DNA of 64,000 nucleotides from JBCCJA01 sp039045975 (GTDB lineage: Bacteria; Planctomycetota; Planctomycetia; Planctomycetales; Planctomycetaceae). Each line of letters opens with the position of its first letter. The first letter of the stretch is position 1. Position numbers and translations under genes: made by a program. The stretch spans positions 1 to 64,000 of the forward strand of contig JBCCJA010000003.1 in the NCBI GenBank assembly GCA_039045975.1, in the 5' to 3' direction. A model generated the notes under the pieces. The model saw nothing but the letters and a program-made list of their open reading frames with translations. It searched no databases and was not told the origin of the DNA. This document shows positions 51,263-60,229 of the stretch, piece by piece.

Positions 51263-52963
51263 CTAGACATTCAGGAGGATGGTGAACAGCTCGTCGGCGG
51301 TCGAAATCAGTCGGGCGGAGGCCTGGTAGAAACGCTGCAGTTCCAGGATCTCGATCGTCTCTTCGTCGATGCTCACGCCGGAGAATTGCTCGCGTTGGCT
51401 TTCCAAACTGGCGACGAAGTCGGCCGTGCCGTCGGCGAGGGCCTTTTGGCCGGCCGACTCCTGGGCGACCTCGAAGACGGCCGTCTGGTAGTGCTCCCGC
51501 AGGGTGACCCCGCCGAGCGAGTCGACGCCGGAATCGAGTGCGGCCGCCAGTGCGGCGACGTTCGTGTTGTCGGCCGGGCCGCCGCCCCGCCCCGTCGCGA
51601 GCAGCCCCGGGTCGGCGGCGAGGTCGGCCGCGATCGCGATGTCGCTCGAATCGGAGCCGGTGAAGAAGACGTTGACCTCGAGCGCCGCGAGCACGCCGGA
51701 GGAATCGGACGCGAACGCGACCTCATACCCGTCGGCGGCGGTGATCTGCAGGCGTCCGAGCGTGTCGACCGACGCCGACACGTCCGCGACGGCGTCGATC
51801 GACGCGACGAGCGACGCGAGCGTCGTGTCGTTCCCGCCGATCCCGTCGAGGTCGACGTCGATCCGTGTCGTCGTCGCCACGCCGGTGTCGGCGTCGATGA
51901 TTTTGAGGTCGAACGACCCGTGCGTCGGCGTGAACGGCAGAAGGCCGGCCGTGTTCAGCACCGCTGTCGTGTCGTTGACGACGACGTCCGAGACGACCGA
52001 GGTGCGGCCCGTCGTGCCCTCGCCGGAGCTGTGGACGCGGTTGACCGTCTCGATCAGCCCGGCGGCGAACAGGTCGAGTTCGTCGACGAAGCCGCCGAGG
52101 ATGTCGTCGCGTCCCTGGATGATGCCGGCGATCTCGCCGCCCGATTCGGGCAGCGGGCCGTCGTTGTCGGCGTAGCGGACCGTCGGGGCCGAGACCCCGC
52201 GGTCGGTGCCGGAGACGATTTCCAGGTGCTGCGTCTCGCCGCCGAGTACGAGATAGTTCGCGCCCGAGAGCACATCGACGCCGCCGTCGGACCGCTCCTG
52301 GTAGCTGATCGGGACAATCTCGGCGAGCCGTGTGAGCGCCGTGTACCGCTGGGTCCGCAGGGCCCCGGCCTCGGACTGGATCAGGCCGGACGCTTCGAGG
52401 CTGGCGATCTGCGGGTTGAGGCGGTCGATCTCGTCGATGAGCTGGTTCGCCTCGTCGACGAGCCCTTCGAGCGTCGTCGTCGAGCGGATCCGCAGGTCGT
52501 CGATGCGTGACCGAAGCGTCGCGACGTCCCGCGCGAGGTTCGCCCCTTCGGTCACGAGTCCGGCCCGGACGGCGGTATTCTCGGGCTCGTTGACGACCGC
52601 TTCGACCGCCGCGAGGAAGTCCGACAAACCGGTCGAGAGGTCGGAGTCGCCCAGTTCGTTCAGCTGCGCTTCGAGCGTCAGGTAAGCGTCGGAGCGGGCC
52701 GCGGCGTCTGCGGCGTTCGTCTGCGCCGTGTGGATGCGGCCTTCGAGGAATAGGTCGATCTGTTGGCGGATCCCGTCGATCTGCACGCCGGTCCCGAAGA
52801 CGAGCTGGCCCCGTTCGAACGGGGCGCTCGGCTGGAGGTTGATCTCCTCGCGGATGTAGCCGGGCGTGGCGGCGTTCGCGACGTTCTGGCCCGCGACCGC
52901 GATCCCGGCGGTGAAGACCTCTAGCGACCGACCGGCCGTGCGGATCACCCCGTTGAGACTCAT
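51263..52963 (-). CDS. flgK: Flagellar hook-associated protein FlgK
   Basis: 566 residues. The N-terminal rod-type motif is VAGQNVANAATPGYIREEIN, followed by coiled D1 (NAADAAARSDAYLTLEAQLN). The middle domains are beta-rich, and the C-terminal D0 helix is LELQRFYQASARLISTADEL. FlgK caps the hook before FlgL is added. The order flgN-flgK-flgL on the minus strand is standard. Confidence 0.94.
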   Translation of the reverse strand: MSLNGVIRTAGRSLEVFTAGIAVAGQNVANAATPGYIREEINLQPSAPFERGQLVFGTGVQIDGIRQQIDLFLEGRIHTAQTNAADAAARSDAYLTLEAQLNELGDSDLSTGLSDFLAAVEAVVNEPENTAVRAGLVTEGANLARDVATLRSRIDDLRIRSTTTLEGLVDEANQLIDEIDRLNPQIASLEASGLIQSEAGALRTQRYTALTRLAEIVPISYQERSDGGVDVLSGANYLVLGGETQHLEIVSGTDRGVSAPTVRYADNDGPLPESGGEIAGIIQGRDDILGGFVDELDLFAAGLIETVNRVHSSGEGTTGRTSVVSDVVVNDTTAVLNTAGLLPFTPTHGSFDLKIIDADTGVATTTRIDVDLDGIGGNDTTLASLVASIDAVADVSASVDTLGRLQITAADGYEVAFASDSSGVLAALEVNVFFTGSDSSDIAIAADLAADPGLLATGRGGGPADNTNVAALAAALDSGVDSLGGVTLREHYQTAVFEVAQESAGQKALADGTADFVASLESQREQFSGVSIDEETIEILELQRFYQASARLISTADELFTILLNV

Positions 52964-53009
52964 CTCCGGGCCTCCGGTTGCGTCGTGTCGGCGGTCGAGC
53001 GGCGTGCAT

Positions 53010-53510
53010 TCATGCCGCCGCGTCCAAAAACGAGCCGCCCTGTCCGGCCGTGGCGTCGCGGCCGGCCTGCTCGTAGGTCGCGGCCTCGCGGCCGCGGTGG
53101 GCGATGCGTTCGAGGATTTCGCCCGTCACCGCCGCCCCGCGTCGTGCGGTCACCCAGTGGGCCCACGCCTCGCGTTGCAGTTTGGCGGAGTCACGGGCGG
53201 CTTTTTCGATCCGGCCGACGATCGCCCGGTCGACGTCGAGTTCGGCCGCCAGCTTTGACAGCGACACCGCCCGGTGGCCGACCCGCCGGGCGTCAGCGAG
53301 AAGCTGCTCCCGGCCGACGACGACGGCTTTGAGGCGGTCGACGAGGCCGGTCTCGGTTTCCCCCGCCGCCGCGATCCGGGCGACGTCCGCCGCCCGGAAC
53401 GCGTCACGTTTGATCGCGTGCAGCGACCGAAAGTCGGTCTGGACCGACTCCATGTCGTCGAGGATCGCGGCGATCCGCCGTGTCCAGGCGGCGGCGTCGG
53501 GTCTGTTCAC
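53010..53510 (-). CDS. flgN: FlgN-like flagellar export chaperone
   Basis: 166 residues from GTG 53510. It is almost all helical: WTRRIAAILDDMESVQTDFR, then ALHAIKRDA-type heptads and TGLVDRLKAVVVGREQLLAD. The end is a low-complexity tail that runs to the flgK start. The helical bundle with a variable tail and its position directly before flgK fit FlgN, the export chaperone for FlgK and FlgL. Sequence resemblance alone is weak. Confidence 0.65.
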   Translation of the reverse strand: MNRPDAAAWTRRIAAILDDMESVQTDFRSLHAIKRDAFRAADVARIAAAGETETGLVDRLKAVVVGREQLLADARRVGHRAVSLSKLAAELDVDRAIVGRIEKAARDSAKLQREAWAHWVTARRGAAVTGEILERIAHRGREAATYEQAGRDATAGQGGSFLDAAA

Positions 53511-53750
53511 TCGGCCGCTCCCGGCGATAGACGTACGCGGCGTCCGCGAACGCGGTCGCCCGTGCGGTCGTATCGACTGGACCGGTCGGGCCGATCGTCC
53601 GGAACCGTCGGCCGGAGCGGTTCTGCCGGCCGGCGACGGCGGGTCGTGAGGGTTGGTCCGGTTGTGCCCGTTCTCGGGGCCGGCCGGAGGCCGCGTGAGG
53701 CGGCGTAAGTCGCGTAGACCGTCCGCGCCCCCACGATCTACGGTCCGGCG

Positions 53751-55154
53751 ATGAGTCCACACGCACCTCCCGGTCATTCCGCCGAAGCCCGCCCCGGCGA
53801 ATCGGCCACGCCCGAAGACTTCCGTCGGCCGCGACGCACGGCGGCTGCCTTCGCGGCTGTCGTCGCGGTCGTCGCGACCGGTGTCGGACTGCTCGACAAG
53901 CACAGCGAGCTGCCCGTTTATTTGCGGGCCGCCGGCCGGTTCGTCGCCGGCGAACAGTTCTACCGCCCGGACGAGCCGCCGGCGTTCACGTATCCTCCGT
54001 TCGCGGTACTGCCCTACCGGCCGCTGCTGTCGCTGCCCGAGTCGGCACGCGGTCCGGCGTACGCGGTCGTGAACGGGCTGCTGTGCGGCGTGACGGCGTG
54101 GCTGATCGCAGGCCTGGCGTTGCCCGTGACGTCGGGCCTGACCGTCCGCACGCGACGCGTCTGCGCCGTCGCGATCGCCCTGCTGGCGGGCCGTTTCGTG
54201 CTCTCGCCTCTCGAGTACCAGTCGAACGACCTGTTCGTGGTCGCCTTTTCGGTCGTCGGTGTCGCCGCGTTGTCACGCGGTCGGTCCGCGGGCGGGGGCG
54301 CGTCGCTCGGCCTCGCGGCGGCGTTCAAGGCGACGCCGTTGCTGTTCCTGCCGGTGCTGGTCTGGCGTCGGCAGCTCCTCGCCGCCGCTGCCTTCGGCGT
54401 CGCGATGATCGCCGCCACCGGGCTGCCCGACCTTTGGAGCCCGGCCGACGACGGCCGGCCTTGGGCCGTCACCTGGTACGACGCGTTCGTTTCCAAAGTC
54501 GAAGTCGGCAACGCGCCCGAGGCGGCGGGCGCCTGGACGCGTTGGAACGGCCTCAACCAGTCGCTCGGCGGGACGATCTATCGACTCGGCACGCCGGTCG
54601 AGCCGAACGGCATCGACGTGTTCGATGTCGCGGTCGTGTCGCTGACGCCGCGGACGGTCAAGCTGGTCACCCTCGCGGCGGCCGCGTGCGTCTTGCTCGC
54701 CGTCGCGTTCGCGACGTTCCCGAGGGACGAACGCGATCTGTCCCCGTCGGAGCGGCGGTTCCGCAGGTTGGCGGAGGCCGGCGTCGTCTTCGCCGCGATG
54801 CTGCTGCTCTCCCCGATGAGCAGCAAACAGCATTTCTGCGTCCTCGCCGTGCCGATCACCGTCGCCGTCGTCGACGTCGCGACCCGCCGACGCGACCCGT
54901 GGGTCATTGCCGGTCTGGCCGTCATCGGCGTCTGTGGCTCGCTCGGCGGGAAAGACTTGGTCGGCCGGGAATTCGGTAACTTTTTGCAAGCCTGTGGAAC
55001 GATCACGTTCGCGACTCTCGTCGCGCTCGCGACATCGGCTCACGTCGTCTCCGCCCGCCAGCGGGAACAGATCGGGGCGATCGGTCGGCCCGAAATCGAT
55101 CGGGCCGACGCGGACCCGGCGGGGACCGGTGAAAACCTCCGGACGGCGGCGTGA
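53751..55154 (+). CDS. GT87-type polyprenol-dependent mannosyltransferase
   Basis: 467 residues with about ten membrane helices. The N-terminal loop after the first helix carries SELPVYLRAAGRFVAGEQFY and PPAFTYPPFAVLPYRPL, the DUF2029/GT87 pattern. Later parts are AFKATPLLFLPVLVWRRQL and LLLSPMSSKQHFCVLAVPI. Family members transfer mannose or arabinose from polyprenyl phosphate in the outer leaflet. The GT2 gene overlaps its stop by four bases (GTGA), and an acyltransferase follows, so the three form an operon opposite to the flagellar genes on both sides. Confidence 0.85.
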   Translation: MSPHAPPGHSAEARPGESATPEDFRRPRRTAAAFAAVVAVVATGVGLLDKHSELPVYLRAAGRFVAGEQFYRPDEPPAFTYPPFAVLPYRPLLSLPESARGPAYAVVNGLLCGVTAWLIAGLALPVTSGLTVRTRRVCAVAIALLAGRFVLSPLEYQSNDLFVVAFSVVGVAALSRGRSAGGGASLGLAAAFKATPLLFLPVLVWRRQLLAAAAFGVAMIAATGLPDLWSPADDGRPWAVTWYDAFVSKVEVGNAPEAAGAWTRWNGLNQSLGGTIYRLGTPVEPNGIDVFDVAVVSLTPRTVKLVTLAAAACVLLAVAFATFPRDERDLSPSERRFRRLAEAGVVFAAMLLLSPMSSKQHFCVLAVPITVAVVDVATRRRDPWVIAGLAVIGVCGSLGGKDLVGREFGNFLQACGTITFATLVALATSAHVVSARQREQIGAIGRPEIDRADADPAGTGENLRTAA

Positions 55155-56014
55155 CCGTGACAGACGCCGTAAGTTTCCCGCCGCCCCCGCTTGCCTCCGT
55201 CGGCCCGCCGCCCGCCGCCCGCTGCGTGCTCGTCGTCCCGTGCTTCAACGAAGCGGCACGGCTCGATCCGGCCGCGTTTCAAGAGTTAGTCGATCGTGAT
55301 CCCGACGTCGCCGTCCTGTTCGTGGACGACGGGAGCAAAGACGACACCGGCCGAGTCCTCGCCGCGTTGGCCGAATCGCGGCCCGGTCGACTCGCCGTGA
55401 TGACGATGCCGCAGAACGTCGGCAAAGGCGAGGCGGTACGGCGGGGCCTGTCGGCGGCGATCGGTTCCGACGCCGCCTACGTCGGCTATTGGGACGCCGA
55501 CCTCGCGACTCCTCTCGACGAGGTCGACGACTTCATCCGCCTGCTCGATCGCGACCGTGACATCGACGCCGTCGTCGGCGCGCGCGTCAAACTGCTGGGC
55601 CACGAAATCGTCCGACGTCCGCTCCGGCATTACGCCGGCAGGGCCTTCGCCGCCGCCGCCGCTGCCGTGCTCGGCCTGCCGATGTACGACACGCAATGCG
55701 GCGCGAAAGTCTTCCGCGTCGGGCCCGTCTCGGCTGACGCCCTTGCGGAACCGTTCGCGAGCCGTTGGATCTTCGACGTCGAACTGCTCGGCCGGATTGC
55801 GGCCCGTCGTCCCGATCACCCGTACGGCGGCGTCGTCGAGCGTCCGCTGGGCCGCTGGGTCGACGTCGCCGGGTCGAAGGTCGGCCTCAAGGCCGTGCTC
55901 GGGGCCGCGTTCGGGCTATGGCGGACTGCCCGTGCGTTGGCCGCTTACCGCGAGACGGCCGCTGTCGGACGGCCCGACGCGGTTGTAGAACCTGTCCGAA
56001 ACAGGGCGGCCTGA
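55151..56014 (+). CDS. GT2 glycosyltransferase, DPM/dolichyl-phosphate type
   Basis: 287 residues from GTG 55151. The GT-A motifs are CVLVVPCFNEAARL, LFVDDGSKDDTGRV, NVGKGEAVRRGLSAA and YWDADLATPLDEV (metal-binding DAD). DTQCGAKVFR and FASRWIFDVELLGRIA follow, typical of the polyprenyl-phosphate glycosyltransferase group. It probably makes the lipid-linked sugar that the coupled GT87 enzyme consumes. No clear membrane anchor at the C-terminus. Confidence 0.88.
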   Translation: MTVTDAVSFPPPPLASVGPPPAARCVLVVPCFNEAARLDPAAFQELVDRDPDVAVLFVDDGSKDDTGRVLAALAESRPGRLAVMTMPQNVGKGEAVRRGLSAAIGSDAAYVGYWDADLATPLDEVDDFIRLLDRDRDIDAVVGARVKLLGHEIVRRPLRHYAGRAFAAAAAAVLGLPMYDTQCGAKVFRVGPVSADALAEPFASRWIFDVELLGRIAARRPDHPYGGVVERPLGRWVDVAGSKVGLKAVLGAAFGLWRTARALAAYRETAAVGRPDAVVEPVRNRAA

Positions 56015-56039
56015 GCCGTCGGCTTCGGGGGACAGGTTC

Positions 56040-57110
56040 TTGGCGGAAAGCAGCGACGGGGCACAGGCGTCGGATGATGACGGTCCGCCGCGACGGCCGC
56101 GCGACCTCAGCATCGATACGCTCCGGGGCCTCGCCGTGCTCCTGATGGTGACGGCCCACACGATCGGCGACGCCCCGACCCGAGGCCTGCGGGTCACGCC
56201 CGGCAGCGTCTACGACTACATCTATGAGCTGACGTTTTATCTGCGGCTGCCGCTGTTCACCGTCATCTCCGGGTACGTCTACGCGATGCGGCCCGTGCGG
56301 CCGGGACGGGCGTGGTCTTTCTGGCGCGGCAAGGCCCGTCGACTGCTCTGGCCTTATTTGACGGTGGCGTCGCTCTATTTCGTGATTCAGAAAATCGTCC
56401 CGGGCGCGAACGAGGCCCGTCCGTGGTCGGCGATGTGGGAGATTTACGTCTTCGGCTACGACCACTTCTGGTATCTACAGGCGTTGTTCGTGATTTTTCT
56501 TCTGCTCCCCGTGCTCGACGGAACCCGTCTTCTTTATAAGTTCGAGACGTGGGCGGCGGCGGTCCTGGCCGCGACATTATTGACGCTCCTGACGGTCGGC
56601 CCGGAAGGCACCCGGACCGCCCTGTCCGACGTTTTGGCCTATTTCAGCCTCTGGGGGACTCTGCGGTTGCTGCCGTTTTTTATCGTTGGGATCGGCGTGA
56701 ACCGCTTTGGCGACCGCCTGCGGGCACGGTGGCTGGTGGCCGTGGCCGCCGTGATCGGCGTCGTCGGCTTTATCGCCCAGCAGCGTTCATTTTTGACCGA
56801 CCCGACGGCCACCCCCGACGCGGCCGGTCTGTTGGGGCTTTCGTACGGTCTGGCGACGACCGGCCTGCTCATGACGTTCCGCCGGGCGTGGAAGCCGCTC
56901 GCGGTGATCGGCCACTACTCGTTCGCGATTTATTTATTGCACGTCTTCGGGACGGCCGGCTGTCGCGTGATCGTGACCCGGCTCGGCGTCGACGACACGG
57001 CGACGCTGCTCGTGCTGTGCGTCGCGTGCGGCGTGGCCGGGCCGATCGTGGCCCAGCTCATCGTCTCGCCCTTTAAATGGCTGAGGCTGCCGCTGCTCGG
57101 CATCAAATAA
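56040..57110 (+). CDS. Acyltransferase-3 family membrane protein
   Basis: 356 residues from TTG 56040, about ten membrane helices. It has the acyl_transf_3 opening RDLSIDTLRGLAVLLMVTAH with the conserved R and H, RLPLFTVISGYVYAMR and RRLLWPYLTVASLYFVI. HFWYLQALFVIFLLLPVLDG and HYSFAIYLLHVFGTAGCRVI are the later signatures. It would O-acetylate or succinylate a surface glycan. The gene follows the GT2 gene by 25 bases and ends five bases before the flgJ stop. Confidence 0.88.
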   Translation: MAESSDGAQASDDDGPPRRPRDLSIDTLRGLAVLLMVTAHTIGDAPTRGLRVTPGSVYDYIYELTFYLRLPLFTVISGYVYAMRPVRPGRAWSFWRGKARRLLWPYLTVASLYFVIQKIVPGANEARPWSAMWEIYVFGYDHFWYLQALFVIFLLLPVLDGTRLLYKFETWAAAVLAATLLTLLTVGPEGTRTALSDVLAYFSLWGTLRLLPFFIVGIGVNRFGDRLRARWLVAVAAVIGVVGFIAQQRSFLTDPTATPDAAGLLGLSYGLATTGLLMTFRRAWKPLAVIGHYSFAIYLLHVFGTAGCRVIVTRLGVDDTATLLVLCVACGVAGPIVAQLIVSPFKWLRLPLLGIK

Positions 57111-57115
57111 AGATT

Positions 57116-57436
57116 TTACAGCGGCGACTTCGCGGCCAGATCGGTGCGGAATTTCTCGTAGAGGCCGGCGACGAGCGGGTCGCCGTGAGACGCCGCGAAG
57201 TTCTCCGCGAGCGTCTGGTCGAGTTGTTCGCGGAAGACTTCCTCGGCACGGCCGCCCCCGATATAGGGGACCGGCTTCTCGGATGACCGCAGCTCGGCGA
57301 GCATTTGCTTATAGAACGTTCCGGCGACGAGGTCGCGGAACGCCTCGCGGGTCGTCGGCTCGCCCGGGCGGACGGGCGTGATCTGTCTCAGGCTCGCCGC
57401 GTCGGAGACACGTGGGGCGGAGGTGATCGCGTTCAC
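57116..57436 (-). CDS. flgJ: Rod-binding protein, FlgJ N-terminal type
   Basis: 106 residues. The Rod-binding pattern is AFRDLVAGTFYKQMLAELRS, then PYIGGGRAEEVFREQLDQTL. There is no muramidase domain, unlike E. coli FlgJ; single-domain FlgJ is normal outside gammaproteobacteria. It caps or chaperones the rod. Located 12 bases after the flgI stop. Confidence 0.88.
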   Translation of the reverse strand: MNAITSAPRVSDAASLRQITPVRPGEPTTREAFRDLVAGTFYKQMLAELRSSEKPVPYIGGGRAEEVFREQLDQTLAENFAASHGDPLVAGLYEKFRTDLAAKSPL

Positions 57437-57448
57437 ATGAGGCCCCGC

Positions 57449-58537
57449 TCAGTGCTCGATGAATTCGGCGTGCAGCTTCCCGGAACGGTGCAGCTCGCGG
57501 AGGATATGGATCACGTCCTCGGTCGGGACGCGGAGTTCGTTGAGTGCCTGCACCAGTTCTTCGACCGGGCCGGGGTCGCGGGCTTCGGTGTCGAGAACGG
57601 CGAAGGTGTCGGGCGGCGGGCCGAGGAAGTCGTTCCCGACGCGGACCGTCAGGTTGCGGTGTGTGATCACGACCGGGCTGAGCTCGACCTCGCCGGTCAC
57701 GACGACGGTGCCCGTCTTCGGGTTCACGACGACGCGGGCGGCGGTGTTCGGGCGGTCGATGTTCACGTCGAGGACTTCGGCGACGAACGTCACCGGGTCG
57801 GCGCGATACTGCGGCGGGACGAGCACCTCGACGGTGCCCGGGCCGACCGCCAACGCGACCGTCCGCGGCCTGCCGGCGGCGTCGCCCGAATAGGCGTCTT
57901 CGAACTCATGATTGATCAGATACGCGATGTCGCGGGCGGTGTGGAAGCTGGCCCGCGACTCGGACAGCAACAGGCTGATCTTCGGCTCCGGACCCGATTC
58001 GTCGACGAAGCCGGGCACGATGTTCTCCTCGAGCACGAGCCCGCCGGAGACCTTGCCCGACGTGCCGATCGTCGGGTCTTCGATCGTGACCGGTCCGGAC
58101 GCGAGGCCGACCGCGACGCCCGGCTCGAGCGACGGGGCCTCCATCGGCGTGAACATCAGCCGCCCGCCGACGAGGCTGTCGGCCCCCATCAACGAGCTGA
58201 CGACGCAGTCGATCCTCTGGCCGCGGCGGAGGCCGGTCGCCGGGACGGTCGCTTCGATCGCGACGACGGCGACGTTGTCGGCCCCGCCCAGTTCGTCGGG
58301 CGTGGCCGGCGCGTCGAGGCGGCGGAGGGCCGTCGCGAGGGCCCGCATCGCCGGCAGGTTGCGGCCGCCGTCGCCCGTGCCGTCGAGGCCGACCACGAGA
58401 CCGAGGCCGGTCAATTTAATTTCTTGCTGACCCGCGACGGTGCAGATGTGCTGCAACTGCACGCCCGCATCGACGCGGGGCATGAACACGCCCGCGGCGA
58501 TCGTCAGGATGAAGGCGTTACGGGCGGCGTGTTTCAC
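57449..58537 (-). CDS. flgI: Flagellar P-ring protein FlgI
   Basis: 362 residues. The signal peptide (FILTIAAGVFMPRVDAG) is followed by the FlgI core (IKLTGLGLVVGLDGTGDGGR, GQRIDCVVSSLMGADSLVGG). The C-terminal blocks are AARVVVNPKTGTVVVTGEVE and LVQALNELRVPTEDVIHILR. It forms the periplasmic ring around the rod, implying that the peptidoglycan-layer bushing is present. The order flgH-flgI-flgJ is conserved. Confidence 0.95.
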   Translation of the reverse strand: MKHAARNAFILTIAAGVFMPRVDAGVQLQHICTVAGQQEIKLTGLGLVVGLDGTGDGGRNLPAMRALATALRRLDAPATPDELGGADNVAVVAIEATVPATGLRRGQRIDCVVSSLMGADSLVGGRLMFTPMEAPSLEPGVAVGLASGPVTIEDPTIGTSGKVSGGLVLEENIVPGFVDESGPEPKISLLLSESRASFHTARDIAYLINHEFEDAYSGDAAGRPRTVALAVGPGTVEVLVPPQYRADPVTFVAEVLDVNIDRPNTAARVVVNPKTGTVVVTGEVELSPVVITHRNLTVRVGNDFLGPPPDTFAVLDTEARDPGPVEELVQALNELRVPTEDVIHILRELHRSGKLHAEFIEH

Positions 58538-58552
58538 GCGTCGGGTATTGAT

Positions 58553-59218
58553 TTAGAACGGTGAGAAGGTGTCGATCAGTTTCGTGCCCCACGACCGCTT
58601 CGTGCTGTCCGCGACGCGGCCTGTCTGATAGCGGAAGATCCGCGCGTTGGCGAGGTCTTCGCTGATCGCGGTCATGTCTTGATTAATTTTGTCGGCGGCG
58701 ATCGTGCCGGTGAGCGTGTATTCCCAGGCGTCGTCTTGACTCCCGGTCGTCTTGCGGGCCTCGAGGACGACGTTCCCGTTCGGGAGGATCGACACGACCG
58801 TCGCCGCGATGCGGAACCTCAGGCCCTCGCGGTCGTTGACGATGCCGTTATTTTGGATCTGGCCGTTAAAACTCCCGTCGATCGTCGGCGACGTCGACGC
58901 GGAGTTGCGGAGTGCTCCGTCGGTGATGCGGACGAACTCGGCCAGTTCCGCTTCTAATGATTGCCGGCGCTGGCGGTTGAACTGCGACTGGGCCGTCTGC
59001 TCCGCCTGCTCGCTGACGAGAATCGTCACGATGTCGTGGACCTGCACGGGCCGAGGCTCGGGGGCCGGGACGGCGATGAATGACAGCGATGCCGTCGACC
59101 TCGGCGGTCGCGGCGAAGGCGCCGCCGGCTGCTGTGCGGTGGACTCCGCTGCGGCCGACAGCGGCAGAGCCGCGGCCGCGAGACCGGTCAGCAATCTGTG
59201 GCTCATGCGTTCGTTCAT
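58553..59218 (-). CDS. flgH: Flagellar L-ring protein FlgH without lipobox
   Basis: 221 residues from ATG 59218, which shares one base with the flgA stop. The FlgH core is present: VHDIVTILVSEQAEQTAQSQ, RFRIAATVVSILPNGNVVLE and GTIAADKINQDMTAISEDLA. The N-terminus (LLTGLAAAALPLSAAAES) is a plain signal peptide with no cysteine, whereas canonical FlgH is a lipoprotein. An alternative ATG at 59206 also gives none. It forms the outer-membrane ring. Confidence 0.93.
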   Translation of the reverse strand: MNERMSHRLLTGLAAAALPLSAAAESTAQQPAAPSPRPPRSTASLSFIAVPAPEPRPVQVHDIVTILVSEQAEQTAQSQFNRQRRQSLEAELAEFVRITDGALRNSASTSPTIDGSFNGQIQNNGIVNDREGLRFRIAATVVSILPNGNVVLEARKTTGSQDDAWEYTLTGTIAADKINQDMTAISEDLANARIFRYQTGRVADSTKRSWGTKLIDTFSPF

Positions 59219-60216
59219 TACCGGACCCCCGCAGCCGACGCGGTGACGAGTTCGACCTCTTGAAACCCGATCACGCGGCCGACGAGTCTCTCGCGGCCGC
59301 CGTCGAGCGGGACGAGTGTGACTTCCTCGCCGAGTCCGCCCGTGCCGCGGGCCCGCATCAACCGACGGACCGTCAGCCCGCGTTTGCGGACGACGGCCGA
59401 GACGACGTTGTTCGGTTTGACGAGCGGGACCGATTCGGACGCCTGCTCCGGGATCGGCTCTCCACCGCGGATCGGTTTCGTCAGCTTGCGTCCGATCAGG
59501 TCGGCCGCGTCTTCGGCACCGTCGGGATTTTGGGCCGGGGTGAGGTCGCGGGCCGACAGGACGATGCCGCGGTCGAGGTCGTGGGCGGCGACGAATCGCC
59601 ACGGGACCGCCTCGACGTTCACGCGGACGGCCGTCGCCGACTTGTCGGGCGAAGAGACGAGGAACGTCTGGCGGCCGGTGTAAGGGGCGACGCCGCCGGC
59701 GAGGCTGATCTGGGACGAGTGGGGCCAAGTCCGTGCTTCGTCGTCGCTGAGGTCGGCCGTGACGGCGACTCGGCCGAGCCGCGGGGCGACGACGGCGAGA
59801 TACGCCTGCACGGCCTCCTCGATGCCGCGGGTCAGCCGGGTGCGCCCCGCCGGGGGAAGCGGTCGCGTCGGTGCCGCCGCCCGAGCCGAGTCGGACCGTT
59901 GCACGAGCACACGGGCGTTGCCGCGTAGATCGAACGGGCTCGCCGAGGCGTAAGGCCGCAGCCGCGCGGCGATCGTCGAGGCGCCGAGCGGGGCCGTCCG
60001 CCCGACCGCGGGGGCCGGCGCGAGGACCGTGCCGGCGACGTCGTCGGCGTCGCTGCCGAACACGGCTCGGAGCTCTTCGGCCCCGAAGAGGTCGCCGGCG
60101 GTGATGAGGTCGCCAGAGACGCGGGCCTCGGGCGGCAGCGTCAGCGTGCCGCGTCGGTCGCCGGCCGCGGCGACCGGGGCGAGACAGATTATTAAAATTG
60201 CGGCCGGTCGGCTCAT
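59218..60216 (-). CDS. flgA: Flagellar P-ring assembly chaperone FlgA
   Basis: 332 residues, longer than the usual 220. A signal peptide (AILIICLAPVAAAGD) precedes the body. The C-terminal SAF domain is recognisable: AAHDLDRGIVLSARDLTPAQ, then IGRKLTKPIRGGEPIPEQAS and VVRKRGLTVRRLMRARGTGG. The N-terminal half carries an added domain starting VSGDLITAGDLFGAEELRAV. FlgA helps assemble the FlgI ring. It overlaps flgH by one base. Confidence 0.87.
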   Translation of the reverse strand: MSRPAAILIICLAPVAAAGDRRGTLTLPPEARVSGDLITAGDLFGAEELRAVFGSDADDVAGTVLAPAPAVGRTAPLGASTIAARLRPYASASPFDLRGNARVLVQRSDSARAAAPTRPLPPAGRTRLTRGIEEAVQAYLAVVAPRLGRVAVTADLSDDEARTWPHSSQISLAGGVAPYTGRQTFLVSSPDKSATAVRVNVEAVPWRFVAAHDLDRGIVLSARDLTPAQNPDGAEDAADLIGRKLTKPIRGGEPIPEQASESVPLVKPNNVVSAVVRKRGLTVRRLMRARGTGGLGEEVTLVPLDGGRERLVGRVIGFQEVELVTASAAGVR

Positions 60217-60229
60217 GACGAGGTCTTAA

